Of a stretch of 28,368 nt of DNA, positions 16,029-23,596 are shown in pieces. Source of the DNA: JAFGIG01 sp964397545 (GTDB lineage Bacteria; SDB-A); assembly GCA_964397545.1 (NCBI GenBank), contig CAYNIW010000027.1, positions 1 through 28,368 on the forward strand. Direction: 5' to 3'. Both the position numbers and the translations under genes were made by a program. Numbering within the stretch: the stretch's first letter is position 1; each line of letters starts with the position of its first letter. Under the pieces are notes generated by a model. That model did no database searches and had not been told where the DNA came from. It saw only the letters and a program-made list of their open reading frames with translations.

Positions 16029-16547
16029 TTATCCTTTGTCCTGACTTGAGCCCAAAAAGTTTCTGTAGATCGCTGAGTCTTCTTTTGAATAGCAGACGAA
16101 TATTACTTCTCTTGGGAAGCCGTTTTCACTCTTGTAACCGTTCACAGCGAAAATCGCCGTCTCGGCGGCGAGTTCTTTCGGGTAGCCGTAAACTCCTGTG
16201 CTTATAGCGGGAAAAGCCATGACAGCAATTTTATTTTCCTCGGCTATTTTCATACAGTTCCAGTAACAGCTTCGCAGAAGAGCCGGTTCGTTATTTTCTC
16301 CGCCTCTCCATAGGGGCCCGACTGTGTGAAGGACATATTTCGCCTTCAGCTTGAATCCCGGCGTAAGCTTTGCCTGTCCTGTCTGACAGCCTCCGAGTTT
16401 TCTGCAGAATTCGAGAAGTTCTACTCCCGCGGCTCTGTGAATAGCCCCGTCCACTCCGCCTCCCCCGAGAAGAGTTTCGTTGGCGGCGTTGACGATAGCG
16501 TCGCAGTTGATTTGCGTTATATCTCCGTGAAAAATCTGTATTTTCAA
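16029..16547 (-). CDS. Macro-domain protein, probable ADP-ribose-binding hydrolase (YmdB/MacroD type)
   Basis: A 172-residue single macro domain. Visible marks are GDITQINCDAIVNAAN (about residues 7-22), LLGGGGVDGAIHRAAG just after, and the late loop AISTGVYGYPKELAAETAI. These are the ADP-ribose pocket residues of MacroD-type hydrolases that remove ADP-ribose from proteins or deacetylate O-acetyl-ADP-ribose. I place the start at TTG 16547, three bases after GAGGTG; an upstream in-frame GTG lies inside that Shine-Dalgarno. It is followed five bases later by the winged-helix protein gene, suggesting a functional pair. Whether it acts on ADP-ribosylated proteins, RNA or DNA here is unknown. Confidence 0.9.
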   Translation of the reverse strand: MKIQIFHGDITQINCDAIVNAANETLLGGGGVDGAIHRAAGVELLEFCRKLGGCQTGQAKLTPGFKLKAKYVLHTVGPLWRGGENNEPALLRSCYWNCMKIAEENKIAVMAFPAISTGVYGYPKELAAETAIFAVNGYKSENGFPREVIFVCYSKEDSAIYRNFLGSSQDKG

Positions 16548-16550
16548 TTT

Positions 16551-16556
16551 CACCTC
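16551..16556 (-). promoter_or_regulatory. Shine-Dalgarno GAGGTG fixing a TTG start for the macro-domain gene
   Basis: GAGGTG on the minus strand lies three bases before TTG 16547. The alternative GTG start falls within it, so the shorter reading frame is favoured. Confidence 0.6.
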
Positions 16557-16562
16557 AAAAAC

Positions 16563-16612
16563 ATTGTGGAAATCTCAAAGATATTAACATAAAATACCGG
16601 AAACGGTCACAA
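16563..16612. promoter_or_regulatory. Divergent promoter region between the macro-domain and M14 peptidase genes
   Basis: For the plus strand, TGGAAA (16567-16572) and TAAAAT (16590-16595) are spaced 17 bases apart and would start transcription near 16602. For the minus strand, GTGACC (complement of 16605-16610) and TAATAT (complement of 16581-16586) are 18 bases apart. All boxes match the consensus at only four or five of six positions, so these are candidates only. The two sites overlap, so expression may be mutually exclusive. Confidence 0.3.
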
Positions 16613-16618
16613 AGATTT

Positions 16619-16624
16619 GGAGGT
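16619..16624 (+). promoter_or_regulatory. Shine-Dalgarno GGAGGT of the M14 peptidase gene
   Basis: GGAGGT lies four bases before GTG 16629. It decides against the in-frame TTG at 16617, which overlaps this site. Confidence 0.8.
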
Positions 16625-16628
16625 CCCC

Positions 16629-18659
16629 GTGAAATTATTTGCTGTTTTTTGTCTGATTTTATTGTTGGCGCCACAAATTTTTTCATACAACACAAGAGTT
16701 TACTCGTATTACACTTTAAAAAGCGCTTCTTCAATCGAGATTTCTTTTATCCAGAACATTCAAGATGTCAGCGTAGCCGGCATGAGAGGCGACTCTCTTT
16801 TCATCGAAGCGACAGAAGAGGGAGCAAAAACCCTTCGCTCTCTCGGATATTTTCCTTTGAAAACCGATCAAAAAATTATATTCGGAGACACCGACAACGG
16901 TTATTACCACACGTGGGCTCAGGTTCAGAGCGAGATTGCCTCATACGTTTCCGCGCATCCTAATATAGCAAGATTCGACACCATAGGCTTTTCAGTTCAG
17001 AACAGGCCGATTTTGAGGGTAAAGATAAGCGACAACCCCGGAACCGACGAACTCGAAGGCAGAATCCAGTTCAACGGATGCCACCACGGGAATGAAAAGA
17101 TAGCGACTGAGATAAATCTTTATTTTATGCGTTTTCTCTGCGACAACTACGGAGTCCTGCCGTGGGTCACCTCCCTTGTGGATTCAAGGGAAATTTTTTT
17201 CATACCCGTTGTAAACCCCGACGGCTTCGTCCTCAACCAGAGAAGAAACGCCAACAACATTGACATCAACAGGGATTACGGCTATCAATGGTTCAACGAG
17301 AGCGGCGCGGCGAACCCTTTTTCCGAGCCTGAGACGAGAGCGATGAGGGATGATTTTGCGTCCATGGGTTATTCAGTATCCCTCGACTATCATTCCATTG
17401 CCGAATACGTAAATTACCTCTGGGACTACTCGACGAGGGTCGTCCCCGACTGGCAGGAAGAAGTCGTCATGTTCTCCGTCCCATACGCCGATTCGAGCGG
17501 GTATGACACGATAAACGGCTATTCATGGTATCAGATTTCCAGCTCCTGCCAGGACGCGACATACGGTCTTTTCGGGACTCTCGCCGTTACAATCGAATCC
17601 CTTCAGCCCGGCGACCCCGATTCCGAGTGCCTTAAAAACCTCGGAGCGATGGTCTTTGTGACAAAACTCTCAGGCCATGGAATGAACGGATACGTCCTCG
17701 ATTCTTTTATGGGACAACCGCTTGAAGCTGTTCTTTTTTTCAAAAAAGGTTCCGACCCTAAATGGACTGTCAATTCAAGGGTTTCAACCGGCGATTATCA
17801 GAAAATCCTCTCGCCCGGCACATATCAGGTGACCGCTCACGCGCCCGGCTACACTTCAAAAACCTTAAATGTTCAGGTCTATGCCGACACCTCCGTCAGG
17901 CATGATTTTCTTCTCGCACCTTCTGAAAACTTTTTCGGCGTCAGGATGATGTGCGCGAGGCAGGAATATACGGGCTTCACCAACACGACTCACTCGTTCA
18001 ACGCCCTTGGACCCGCCGACGGAATCGGAATGTCTCTGAACAGGCTTGGATATGCCGTAATAGATTTCGGTGAAAATTATCCCGTCCTAGACGATCAGGG
18101 ATACGACCTCATAGTCCATGAAGCTCAGGACGGCATAACAGACTCATGTTTTGTCTATATAGGAAATTCTCCTGAATACGCAGGGACTTGGCATTATCTG
18201 GGCAAGATATCCGGGACGGACAGTTTCGACATCGCGTCAACGGGTCTTACTCAGGCAAGATACGTTAAAATATCAGACGACGGAAGCACTACTTCCGGTT
18301 CGACTCCGGGGTATGATCTTGACGCGGTGCAGGCAATCCATTCTTTTAATTCGGTCGAAGAACCTCTTCCTGAAATCCCCGTTATATCCGGAAAATTGTC
18401 TTTTTCTTTGACGGGAAATTTTTTACCTGTCAAAACCTTGGACGTGTTCAACCCTGAAAAAGACGAAAAATCACTTGATGTCGCGATAGCCGATGTTTCG
18501 GGGAGAATCATATATTTCAGCCCCATAACAGCTATGCCGGGACAGAATTTATTTTCCGTAAACGACATGCTTCCTGAAAACTCCCGATCCATGATTTTCT
18601 ATCTTTTCGTCAGATCAGAATACGGCTCTGAATCTTTTAAAATACTTAACCTGAGGTGA
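16629..18659 (+). CDS. Secreted M14 zinc carboxypeptidase with regulatory-like domain and C-terminal sorting-like domain
   Basis: A 676-residue exported metallocarboxypeptidase. The signal peptide is about residues 1-20 (MKLFAVFCLILLLAPQIFS). Zinc ligands are H153 and E156 in HGNE, and H255 in LDYHSIAEY; N214-R215 in DINRDY fits substrate binding and E323 in AVTIESLQPG is the expected general base. After the catalytic domain come a carboxypeptidase-regulatory-like Ig fold (about 345-425), a beta-sandwich resembling a discoidin-type domain (about 430-560) and a final domain of about 85 residues ending in FKILNLR, similar to type IX secretion sorting tails. It probably trims peptides outside the cell. 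It stands alone on the plus strand and converges with uvrC 12 bases away. Confidence 0.9.
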   Translation: MKLFAVFCLILLLAPQIFSYNTRVYSYYTLKSASSIEISFIQNIQDVSVAGMRGDSLFIEATEEGAKTLRSLGYFPLKTDQKIIFGDTDNGYYHTWAQVQSEIASYVSAHPNIARFDTIGFSVQNRPILRVKISDNPGTDELEGRIQFNGCHHGNEKIATEINLYFMRFLCDNYGVLPWVTSLVDSREIFFIPVVNPDGFVLNQRRNANNIDINRDYGYQWFNESGAANPFSEPETRAMRDDFASMGYSVSLDYHSIAEYVNYLWDYSTRVVPDWQEEVVMFSVPYADSSGYDTINGYSWYQISSSCQDATYGLFGTLAVTIESLQPGDPDSECLKNLGAMVFVTKLSGHGMNGYVLDSFMGQPLEAVLFFKKGSDPKWTVNSRVSTGDYQKILSPGTYQVTAHAPGYTSKTLNVQVYADTSVRHDFLLAPSENFFGVRMMCARQEYTGFTNTTHSFNALGPADGIGMSLNRLGYAVIDFGENYPVLDDQGYDLIVHEAQDGITDSCFVYIGNSPEYAGTWHYLGKISGTDSFDIASTGLTQARYVKISDDGSTTSGSTPGYDLDAVQAIHSFNSVEEPLPEIPVISGKLSFSLTGNFLPVKTLDVFNPEKDEKSLDVAIADVSGRIIYFSPITAMPGQNLFSVNDMLPENSRSMIFYLFVRSEYGSESFKILNLR

Positions 18660-18671
18660 TGTAAACAAATC

Positions 18672-20435
18672 TCATCTTTTAAGATAATCGAGAATTTTTT
18701 CCGCTTTCTTTTCGCCGAGTCCCGCCGTTTTCGCTATTTCCTCGACAGAACTTTTTCTGAGTTCTTCTATTCCCTTGAATTTTTTTCTCAGCTCTCTCGC
18801 GGTTTTTTCGCCGACTCCGGGAATTTTTGTAAAAGATGATTCGAACAATTTTTTTGACCTCTTTTTTCTGTGAGATTTCACGCCGAATCTGTGGCTTTCA
18901 TCCCTCATTCTTCTCAGAAGAAAAAGGACGGGCGAATGGACGGGTAGAGACATTGCGGATCCGTCCGGAAAATGAAGGGTTTCTAGCCGTTTTGATATAG
19001 AAATAACTTTTACGTCGAGATTCTCTTGTTTGAGAGCTGAAAATGCGGCTTTAAGCTGTTCCGGACCTCCGTCTATAAGCAAAAGGTTCGGCATGATAAA
19101 TTCGCCTTCGGCGACGTGTTTTGCAAATCTACTTATCATCTGATGCATGGCTTTCAAGTCGTCGAAACCTTCGGGTATGTCGTATTGTCTGTAAAAACTT
19201 TTAAACGGCGCGGCGTTTTTGAAACATATCTGACTTCCTTTGATTTCCTTAAAAGCTGTGTGAGATACATCGAAAGAATATATCGCGACCGGAGGTTCTT
19301 CGAGTTTGAGAGCCACCGCGAAATCTCTCAGGAGCGGCGGGACGCCTTTTTTAACAGGAATAAGTTTGCCGAAAGCGATTTTAGTTATCTCTTCTATTTT
19401 CTCTTTCTCGAAAATTCTTCTCGCCTGTCTGATAAAAGTTAAACTGCCGTGAGTCCGAAAGAGCCATTCCTCGATGATTTTTTTGTCCGCGGGAGTTTTT
19501 GATAGAAGAACTATCTCGGGAGGCTGTCTCGACCTGTAAAAGTCCACCAAAAATCTTCCCACGGCTTCATCGCTGTCTGTTTCTGCAGGCAAAGAAGTCA
19601 TCACGGGAAAAGCCTCGTGAAGCCTGCCCTCTCTGACCTGCATGATGAAGAAACACCCTCTTTTACCCCTCTTTGCGAATCCTAATAAATCGCGGTTCCT
19701 GCCGTCGTTGAAGACCTCTCTTTCGCCGAAGAGAACATTTTTCAGGTGCTCTACCATATCCCTTATTTTTGCGGCATTTTCGTATTCGGTCTTATCTGAA
19801 TATTCAGCCATGAGTTTTTGGTATTTTTTTATCAACTTCCTCACGCCTCCTGCTAAAAATTCAGCGAAAGCCGACATTGAATCGGAGTAATCGCTTGCCG
19901 ATATCTTCCCGGAACAGGGAGCTGAACATAATCCTATGTGATAGTCCAGGCATTCTTTAGACGGCAAAACTCCTCGGCAGGATCTGAATTTGAAGTGTTT
20001 TCTCGACTCATAGAGCGCAGTCCTCAGCGAATTCGGTTTCAGGTAAGGTCCAAAATACTTCGCGCCGTCTTTTTTGACTTTCCTCACGATTTCCGGGATG
20101 GGCCATTTTTCGTTTAGATCTAATCTTATGTATGGGAAACGCTTGTCGTCTTTCAAAAGGACGTTGTATTTTGGCCTGTGGAATTTAATGAGGTCGGCTT
20201 CGAGTATCAGAGCTTCCCCTTCGCTCGATAAAACGAGAAAATCCAGAGTATTTGATTGAGAGATTAAACGGGTGTTTCTCGCGCCTTTGTCTTTAAAATA
20301 GCTGAGGACGCGTTTTTTTAGGCTTTTCGCTTTTCCGATGTAAAGAGGGACACCTCCGCTCCCCCTGAAAATATAGACCCCGGGCTGATTCGGCGCGTTG
20401 AGCGCCGTCTCTATTAATTTATCTGTGTTTTTCAA
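18672..20435 (-). CDS. uvrC: UvrABC excinuclease subunit C
   Basis: Makes the 3' and 5' incisions around DNA lesions bound by UvrB. The 587-residue protein has all domains: GIY-YIG nuclease (GVYIF and LYIGKAKSLKKR, residues 19-42), four cysteines C153, C162, C170 and C174 that fit the iron-sulfur site reported for UvrC, a UVR helix pair (about 205-235), the RNase H-like nuclease with D389 (FDVSH), D455 (LLIDGG) and H515 (RDESHRF), and C-terminal helix-hairpin-helix repeats (about 535-585). The start is TTG, 11 bases after the subtilisin gene stop, with no strong ribosome site, so the exact start is less sure. It is the last gene of its minus-strand run. Confidence 0.96.
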   Translation of the reverse strand: MKNTDKLIETALNAPNQPGVYIFRGSGGVPLYIGKAKSLKKRVLSYFKDKGARNTRLISQSNTLDFLVLSSEGEALILEADLIKFHRPKYNVLLKDDKRFPYIRLDLNEKWPIPEIVRKVKKDGAKYFGPYLKPNSLRTALYESRKHFKFRSCRGVLPSKECLDYHIGLCSAPCSGKISASDYSDSMSAFAEFLAGGVRKLIKKYQKLMAEYSDKTEYENAAKIRDMVEHLKNVLFGEREVFNDGRNRDLLGFAKRGKRGCFFIMQVREGRLHEAFPVMTSLPAETDSDEAVGRFLVDFYRSRQPPEIVLLSKTPADKKIIEEWLFRTHGSLTFIRQARRIFEKEKIEEITKIAFGKLIPVKKGVPPLLRDFAVALKLEEPPVAIYSFDVSHTAFKEIKGSQICFKNAAPFKSFYRQYDIPEGFDDLKAMHQMISRFAKHVAEGEFIMPNLLLIDGGPEQLKAAFSALKQENLDVKVISISKRLETLHFPDGSAMSLPVHSPVLFLLRRMRDESHRFGVKSHRKKRSKKLFESSFTKIPGVGEKTARELRKKFKGIEELRKSSVEEIAKTAGLGEKKAEKILDYLKR

Positions 20436-20446
20436 AAAGGATAAAA

Positions 20447-22204
20447 TTACCTCACAACCGCGATTCTGGTAACATCTTTGCCGTATCCTGTTTCAAGAAC
20501 AAGGTAGTAGAGTCCCGAGGCGACGAAGTCGCCGTTTTTGTTTTCTCCCTCCCAGAAAGTTACATGTCTGCCGTCATCAACTATCCCCATTTCTCTTTCC
20601 CAGACAAGCGTCCCGTCAAGAGAGTATAGATAGAAACTGGCGAATGTTCTGTCCAGAAGGATATATTCTATGGTCAGAACTGATGTATTTGACGGTTTGA
20701 AAGGGTTCGGATAGATAAGATGTATTGAATTTTTTGTAACGGCTTCGACTTCAGGCGTCTGGCTGTGAAGAGCTCTGTGAAAATCAGCCGTCCCCCATCC
20801 CGTTGAATCGTTGGGATTAGAACTTCTCGATGCCGTGGATTTCAACGCGTTTATGACGTCAGCTACTTTCCATGAAGGATGAGCCTGCAAAAGCAAAGCG
20901 ACTCCACCCGCCGTGACTGCCGTGGCGCAAGAAGTTCCACCGGCGTAGCTGTAGCCGCTGTCGCCTATATTCGGCTCCGCGGTCAGAGCCCACCAGGAAG
21001 CCGATATTTCGGGTTTTCTCCTTCCGTCAACAGTAGGCCCGCAGGCGCTGGCAAACCATGTGCTGTTTGAAGACGAAAATCTCATGTAATGGGCGCCTGA
21101 AGAATCCGCGCCGCCTATTGTCAGTATTGAATCGGCATCTGCTGGTGTCTTTATGCATGTATCGAGAGCGGGTGGGTTGGATGAACCCGGCCATGTTATG
21201 TTGCTTATAGCCGTGACGACGACTATACCGGCTCTTTGGGCAAGAAACGCCGCCCTCGCCGCGTATGTTGTCTGTCCGTCCATCGAATTATATGTCCAGT
21301 CAAGTGTGTCCCTGAATATTTTGTAGGAAAGACTCGAAGATATTATGTCCGTTCCCGCAGAATCCGCTCTCTCCGCCGCCAAAACCCACCAGTGCTCTTC
21401 GTGGACTACGTCGAGGTTGTTTCCGTCATACCATTCGGTCTTGTAGAGGCAGTAAAAGGAGTTTTTAGCCGCTCCTATAAGCATTCCCGATTTGTCTCCC
21501 GCAAGCAGTCCGAACATACGAGTCCCGTGCCTGAATTCACCCAGAGGATCAGGATAATTTATCGTGTCAAGAGGATCCCCCTGAGCCGTGTATCGGTTCC
21601 CGTTGACAAAATCCCATTCGTCTATTATCTTTACGCTGTCTTCCCGTGAAAACCTCCTAAGCGCTTCATGAGTCCTGTTGAAACCTGAATCAAAAATTGA
21701 TACAATGACGCCTTCTCCTCTATATCCTTCGTCATGACATTGTTTTATTCCGACGAATGAAAGTTGAAATTCACTTGGTCCGTATATAAGTTCGCTGTCA
21801 AATGGTTTATATACTTCATTTTGTTCAAGTTTAGTCTCCATGACGTTGACTTTATCAATATAGCTGACAAAATATAGGTTTTCTATCTCTTGAAGCACTG
21901 ACGGGTCTTCAGTTCTTATTATCAAAGAGTTGAGCCATTTTGAAACTCCGACGGGTTGGACTCCGAGTTCGACGACCAACTGGATGTAATATGGGCTCGG
22001 CGGCGCGTCGTCGAGAGTGACGCCGCTTCCCCTAACATTTCTCCTCCAGAGCGACCTCGGAGAAAGAAGATTTTGCGCCTCTTGCAAGACGGCGTTGACC
22101 CCTCCCCTTCTGTCAACGTCTTTATCCTTGAAAAAAACCCAGTAATCGTCGGCTTGAACAGTAAGAGCCGAAAAAAGAAAGACAACAGCTAAAAATCTCT
22201 TCAT
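20447..22204 (-). CDS. Secreted subtilisin-like (S8) serine protease with C-terminal FlgD/sorting-like domain
   Basis: A 585-residue exported protease. The signal peptide is about residues 1-18. Residues 20-130 look like a propeptide. The catalytic triad is D172 (SIFDSG), H226 (FRHGTRM) and S425 (GGTSCATA), with oxyanion N334. The C-terminal 85 or so residues begin IYPNPFKPS and continue to a GDFVASGLYYLVL strand, the Ig-like fold seen in FlgD-type and type IX sorting tails of FCB-type bacteria. GGAGG precedes the ATG. It lies 15 bases after the geranylgeranyl-reductase-like gene. The job is probably extracellular protein breakdown, matching the M14 peptidase that lies convergently beyond uvrC. 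Confidence 0.93.
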   Translation of the reverse strand: MKRFLAVVFLFSALTVQADDYWVFFKDKDVDRRGGVNAVLQEAQNLLSPRSLWRRNVRGSGVTLDDAPPSPYYIQLVVELGVQPVGVSKWLNSLIIRTEDPSVLQEIENLYFVSYIDKVNVMETKLEQNEVYKPFDSELIYGPSEFQLSFVGIKQCHDEGYRGEGVIVSIFDSGFNRTHEALRRFSREDSVKIIDEWDFVNGNRYTAQGDPLDTINYPDPLGEFRHGTRMFGLLAGDKSGMLIGAAKNSFYCLYKTEWYDGNNLDVVHEEHWWVLAAERADSAGTDIISSSLSYKIFRDTLDWTYNSMDGQTTYAARAAFLAQRAGIVVVTAISNITWPGSSNPPALDTCIKTPADADSILTIGGADSSGAHYMRFSSSNSTWFASACGPTVDGRRKPEISASWWALTAEPNIGDSGYSYAGGTSCATAVTAGGVALLLQAHPSWKVADVINALKSTASRSSNPNDSTGWGTADFHRALHSQTPEVEAVTKNSIHLIYPNPFKPSNTSVLTIEYILLDRTFASFYLYSLDGTLVWEREMGIVDDGRHVTFWEGENKNGDFVASGLYYLVLETGYGKDVTRIAVVR

Positions 22205-22219
22205 TATTCCTCCAAAAAA

Positions 22220-23416
22220 TTATTTGAAAACCATTTTCATAAGGGTCGGGACGATGGAAGATGCCATCTTGAAGAGAACCGGCACGGATTTAATCAAGCC
22301 CAAAAGCATTTCATCCGCCGAAAACTCATCAATGTTTTTGCCGTCCAGATTTTTTTTCGCCCATTCGAAGACCGGCGGCAGAAGTTTTTTGTCGTTCGCA
22401 ATATAGACATTTCTCAAAAAAAGCCTCTGTTCGAACTGTCTCCCCTCTCCGTGCCACCATGCTTTATCGTATATATCAGAATCTTCGAGTTTGTCTTTTT
22501 TCAAAAGTTTCGCCGCGATTTCAGACGCGAGCCTCGCCGAAGTCAATGCCGGTCCTATTCCGCCTCCGCTAAGGGGATCTGCGAGCCTTGCCGCGTCTCC
22601 GACTAAAAATACTCCGGGCGCTGAAATTTTCTCCATTTTCTTCACGGGGACAACTCCTACCAGTTCCGATACAATTCCGGCGCCCTTAAAATCCCTGTTC
22701 AGCCATTCGCCGAGTCTCTCGAAAGCTCTCTTGCCCCCCGCATCACCCCTTATCCCGAGACCAATATTCGATGCGTGGTTTTCCTTGGGGAAGCTCCATG
22801 CGTATCCGCCTGTGAAAAGATCTTCGTCGAGAGCTAAAAGGAGGGCTTCATCCTCTTCTCTTCCCGAGACGTCAGCTCTGACCTCACAGCAGGAATAAAT
22901 GTCTTTTGGCAAAACGCTCGTGTCAATTCCGGCCATTTTACCAACGACGGATTCGGGGCCGTCGGCTCCTATGACGACTTTTGCATCAATTTCAAGGGAT
23001 GATCCGTTTTTTGTCCCTTTTGCTCTCCAAATACCGTCTTTTCTCTCGAGATCGGTTATACAACACCCGAGAATCAGCTCTGCGCCGGCTCTCATCGCCA
23101 GATATGAAAGATGCTGGTCGAATAGAGCTCTGTTCAATATGACGCCGTGCCCGGGGGCGTTAAGCCTGACTCTTTCGCCTTTGTAGTCAATTATAATTCT
23201 GTCTATTTTGCATGATACAGTGTTTGCAGGTATTTCACCGACGACATCTTTTATTGTCGGCATATCAAGCCCTTCGGCGCATCTTATATCCTGAGCCACT
23301 GCTGAGTTTCTCTCTGAGGTTACAACCTTAAAACCTTCGGAAGCTAAATACCTTGCCGCAGTGGCTCCCGCTGGGCCGCAGCCGACCACTAAAACGTCAG
23401 TTTTTATCTTCATCAT
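22220..23416 (-). CDS. Geranylgeranyl reductase family FAD-dependent oxidoreductase
   Basis: A 398-residue flavoprotein of the GGR/digeranylgeranylglycerophospholipid reductase family. It has the dinucleotide fold VLVVGCGPAGATAARYLASE (about residues 8-27), an ERN/RCAEG region near the isoalloxazine ring and the second FAD motif FLVGDAARLADPLSGGGIGP (about residues 269-288). Such enzymes saturate isoprenoid chains of chlorophyll, quinones or archaeal lipids. The adjacent ferredoxin gene overlaps its start by 20 bases, so ferredoxin is the likely electron donor. Two ATGs in a row at the start leave a one-codon ambiguity; GGAG precedes both. The isoprenoid substrate is unknown. Confidence 0.88.
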   Translation of the reverse strand: MMKIKTDVLVVGCGPAGATAARYLASEGFKVVTSERNSAVAQDIRCAEGLDMPTIKDVVGEIPANTVSCKIDRIIIDYKGERVRLNAPGHGVILNRALFDQHLSYLAMRAGAELILGCCITDLERKDGIWRAKGTKNGSSLEIDAKVVIGADGPESVVGKMAGIDTSVLPKDIYSCCEVRADVSGREEDEALLLALDEDLFTGGYAWSFPKENHASNIGLGIRGDAGGKRAFERLGEWLNRDFKGAGIVSELVGVVPVKKMEKISAPGVFLVGDAARLADPLSGGGIGPALTSARLASEIAAKLLKKDKLEDSDIYDKAWWHGEGRQFEQRLFLRNVYIANDKKLLPPVFEWAKKNLDGKNIDEFSADEMLLGLIKSVPVLFKMASSIVPTLMKMVFK

Positions 23417-23594
23417 CGGCTCCGATACTTATAGCGCCCTGAGGACAGACTTTTTCGCAGTTATAACAGGCCACGCATTTTTTAGGGGAATAGTGAACTT
23501 TACCCGCCCTGACGAGAAGAGCCAAAGGCTTACAGACGGCGACACAGCCGCCGCAGAGTTTGCATTTTATGTGGTCCAAAGTAATTTTTTTCAT
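23397..23594 (-). CDS. Small 2[4Fe-4S] ferredoxin paired with the GGR-family flavoprotein
   Basis: A 65-residue dicluster ferredoxin with C11-x2-C14-x2-C17-x3-C21-K-P and C40-x2-C43-x2-C46-x3-C50-P. I place the start at ATG 23594, five bases after GGAG; a GTG six bases upstream overlaps the permease stop. The end runs 20 bases into the GGR-like gene. This is a separate gene from korD. It most likely feeds electrons to the reductase encoded next to it. Confidence 0.88.
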   Translation of the reverse strand: MKKITLDHIKCKLCGGCVAVCKPLALLVRAGKVHYSPKKCVACYNCEKVCPQGAISIGADDEDKN

Positions 23595-23596
23595 TT

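Noticed and set aside
16617..16628. TTG at 16617 as the start of the M14 peptidase
   Set aside because: It lies in the GGAGGT ribosome site; GTG 16629 is four bases after that site and gives a clean signal peptide.
18660..18671. Possible terminator between the converging M14 and uvrC genes
   Set aside because: The gap is only 12 bases, and no hairpin with a T run was found.
22491..22898. Plus-strand open frame of 135 codons inside the geranylgeranyl-reductase-like gene
   Set aside because: It is antisense to a gene with clear FAD motifs and shows no recognisable protein features; it arises from codon bias of the real gene.
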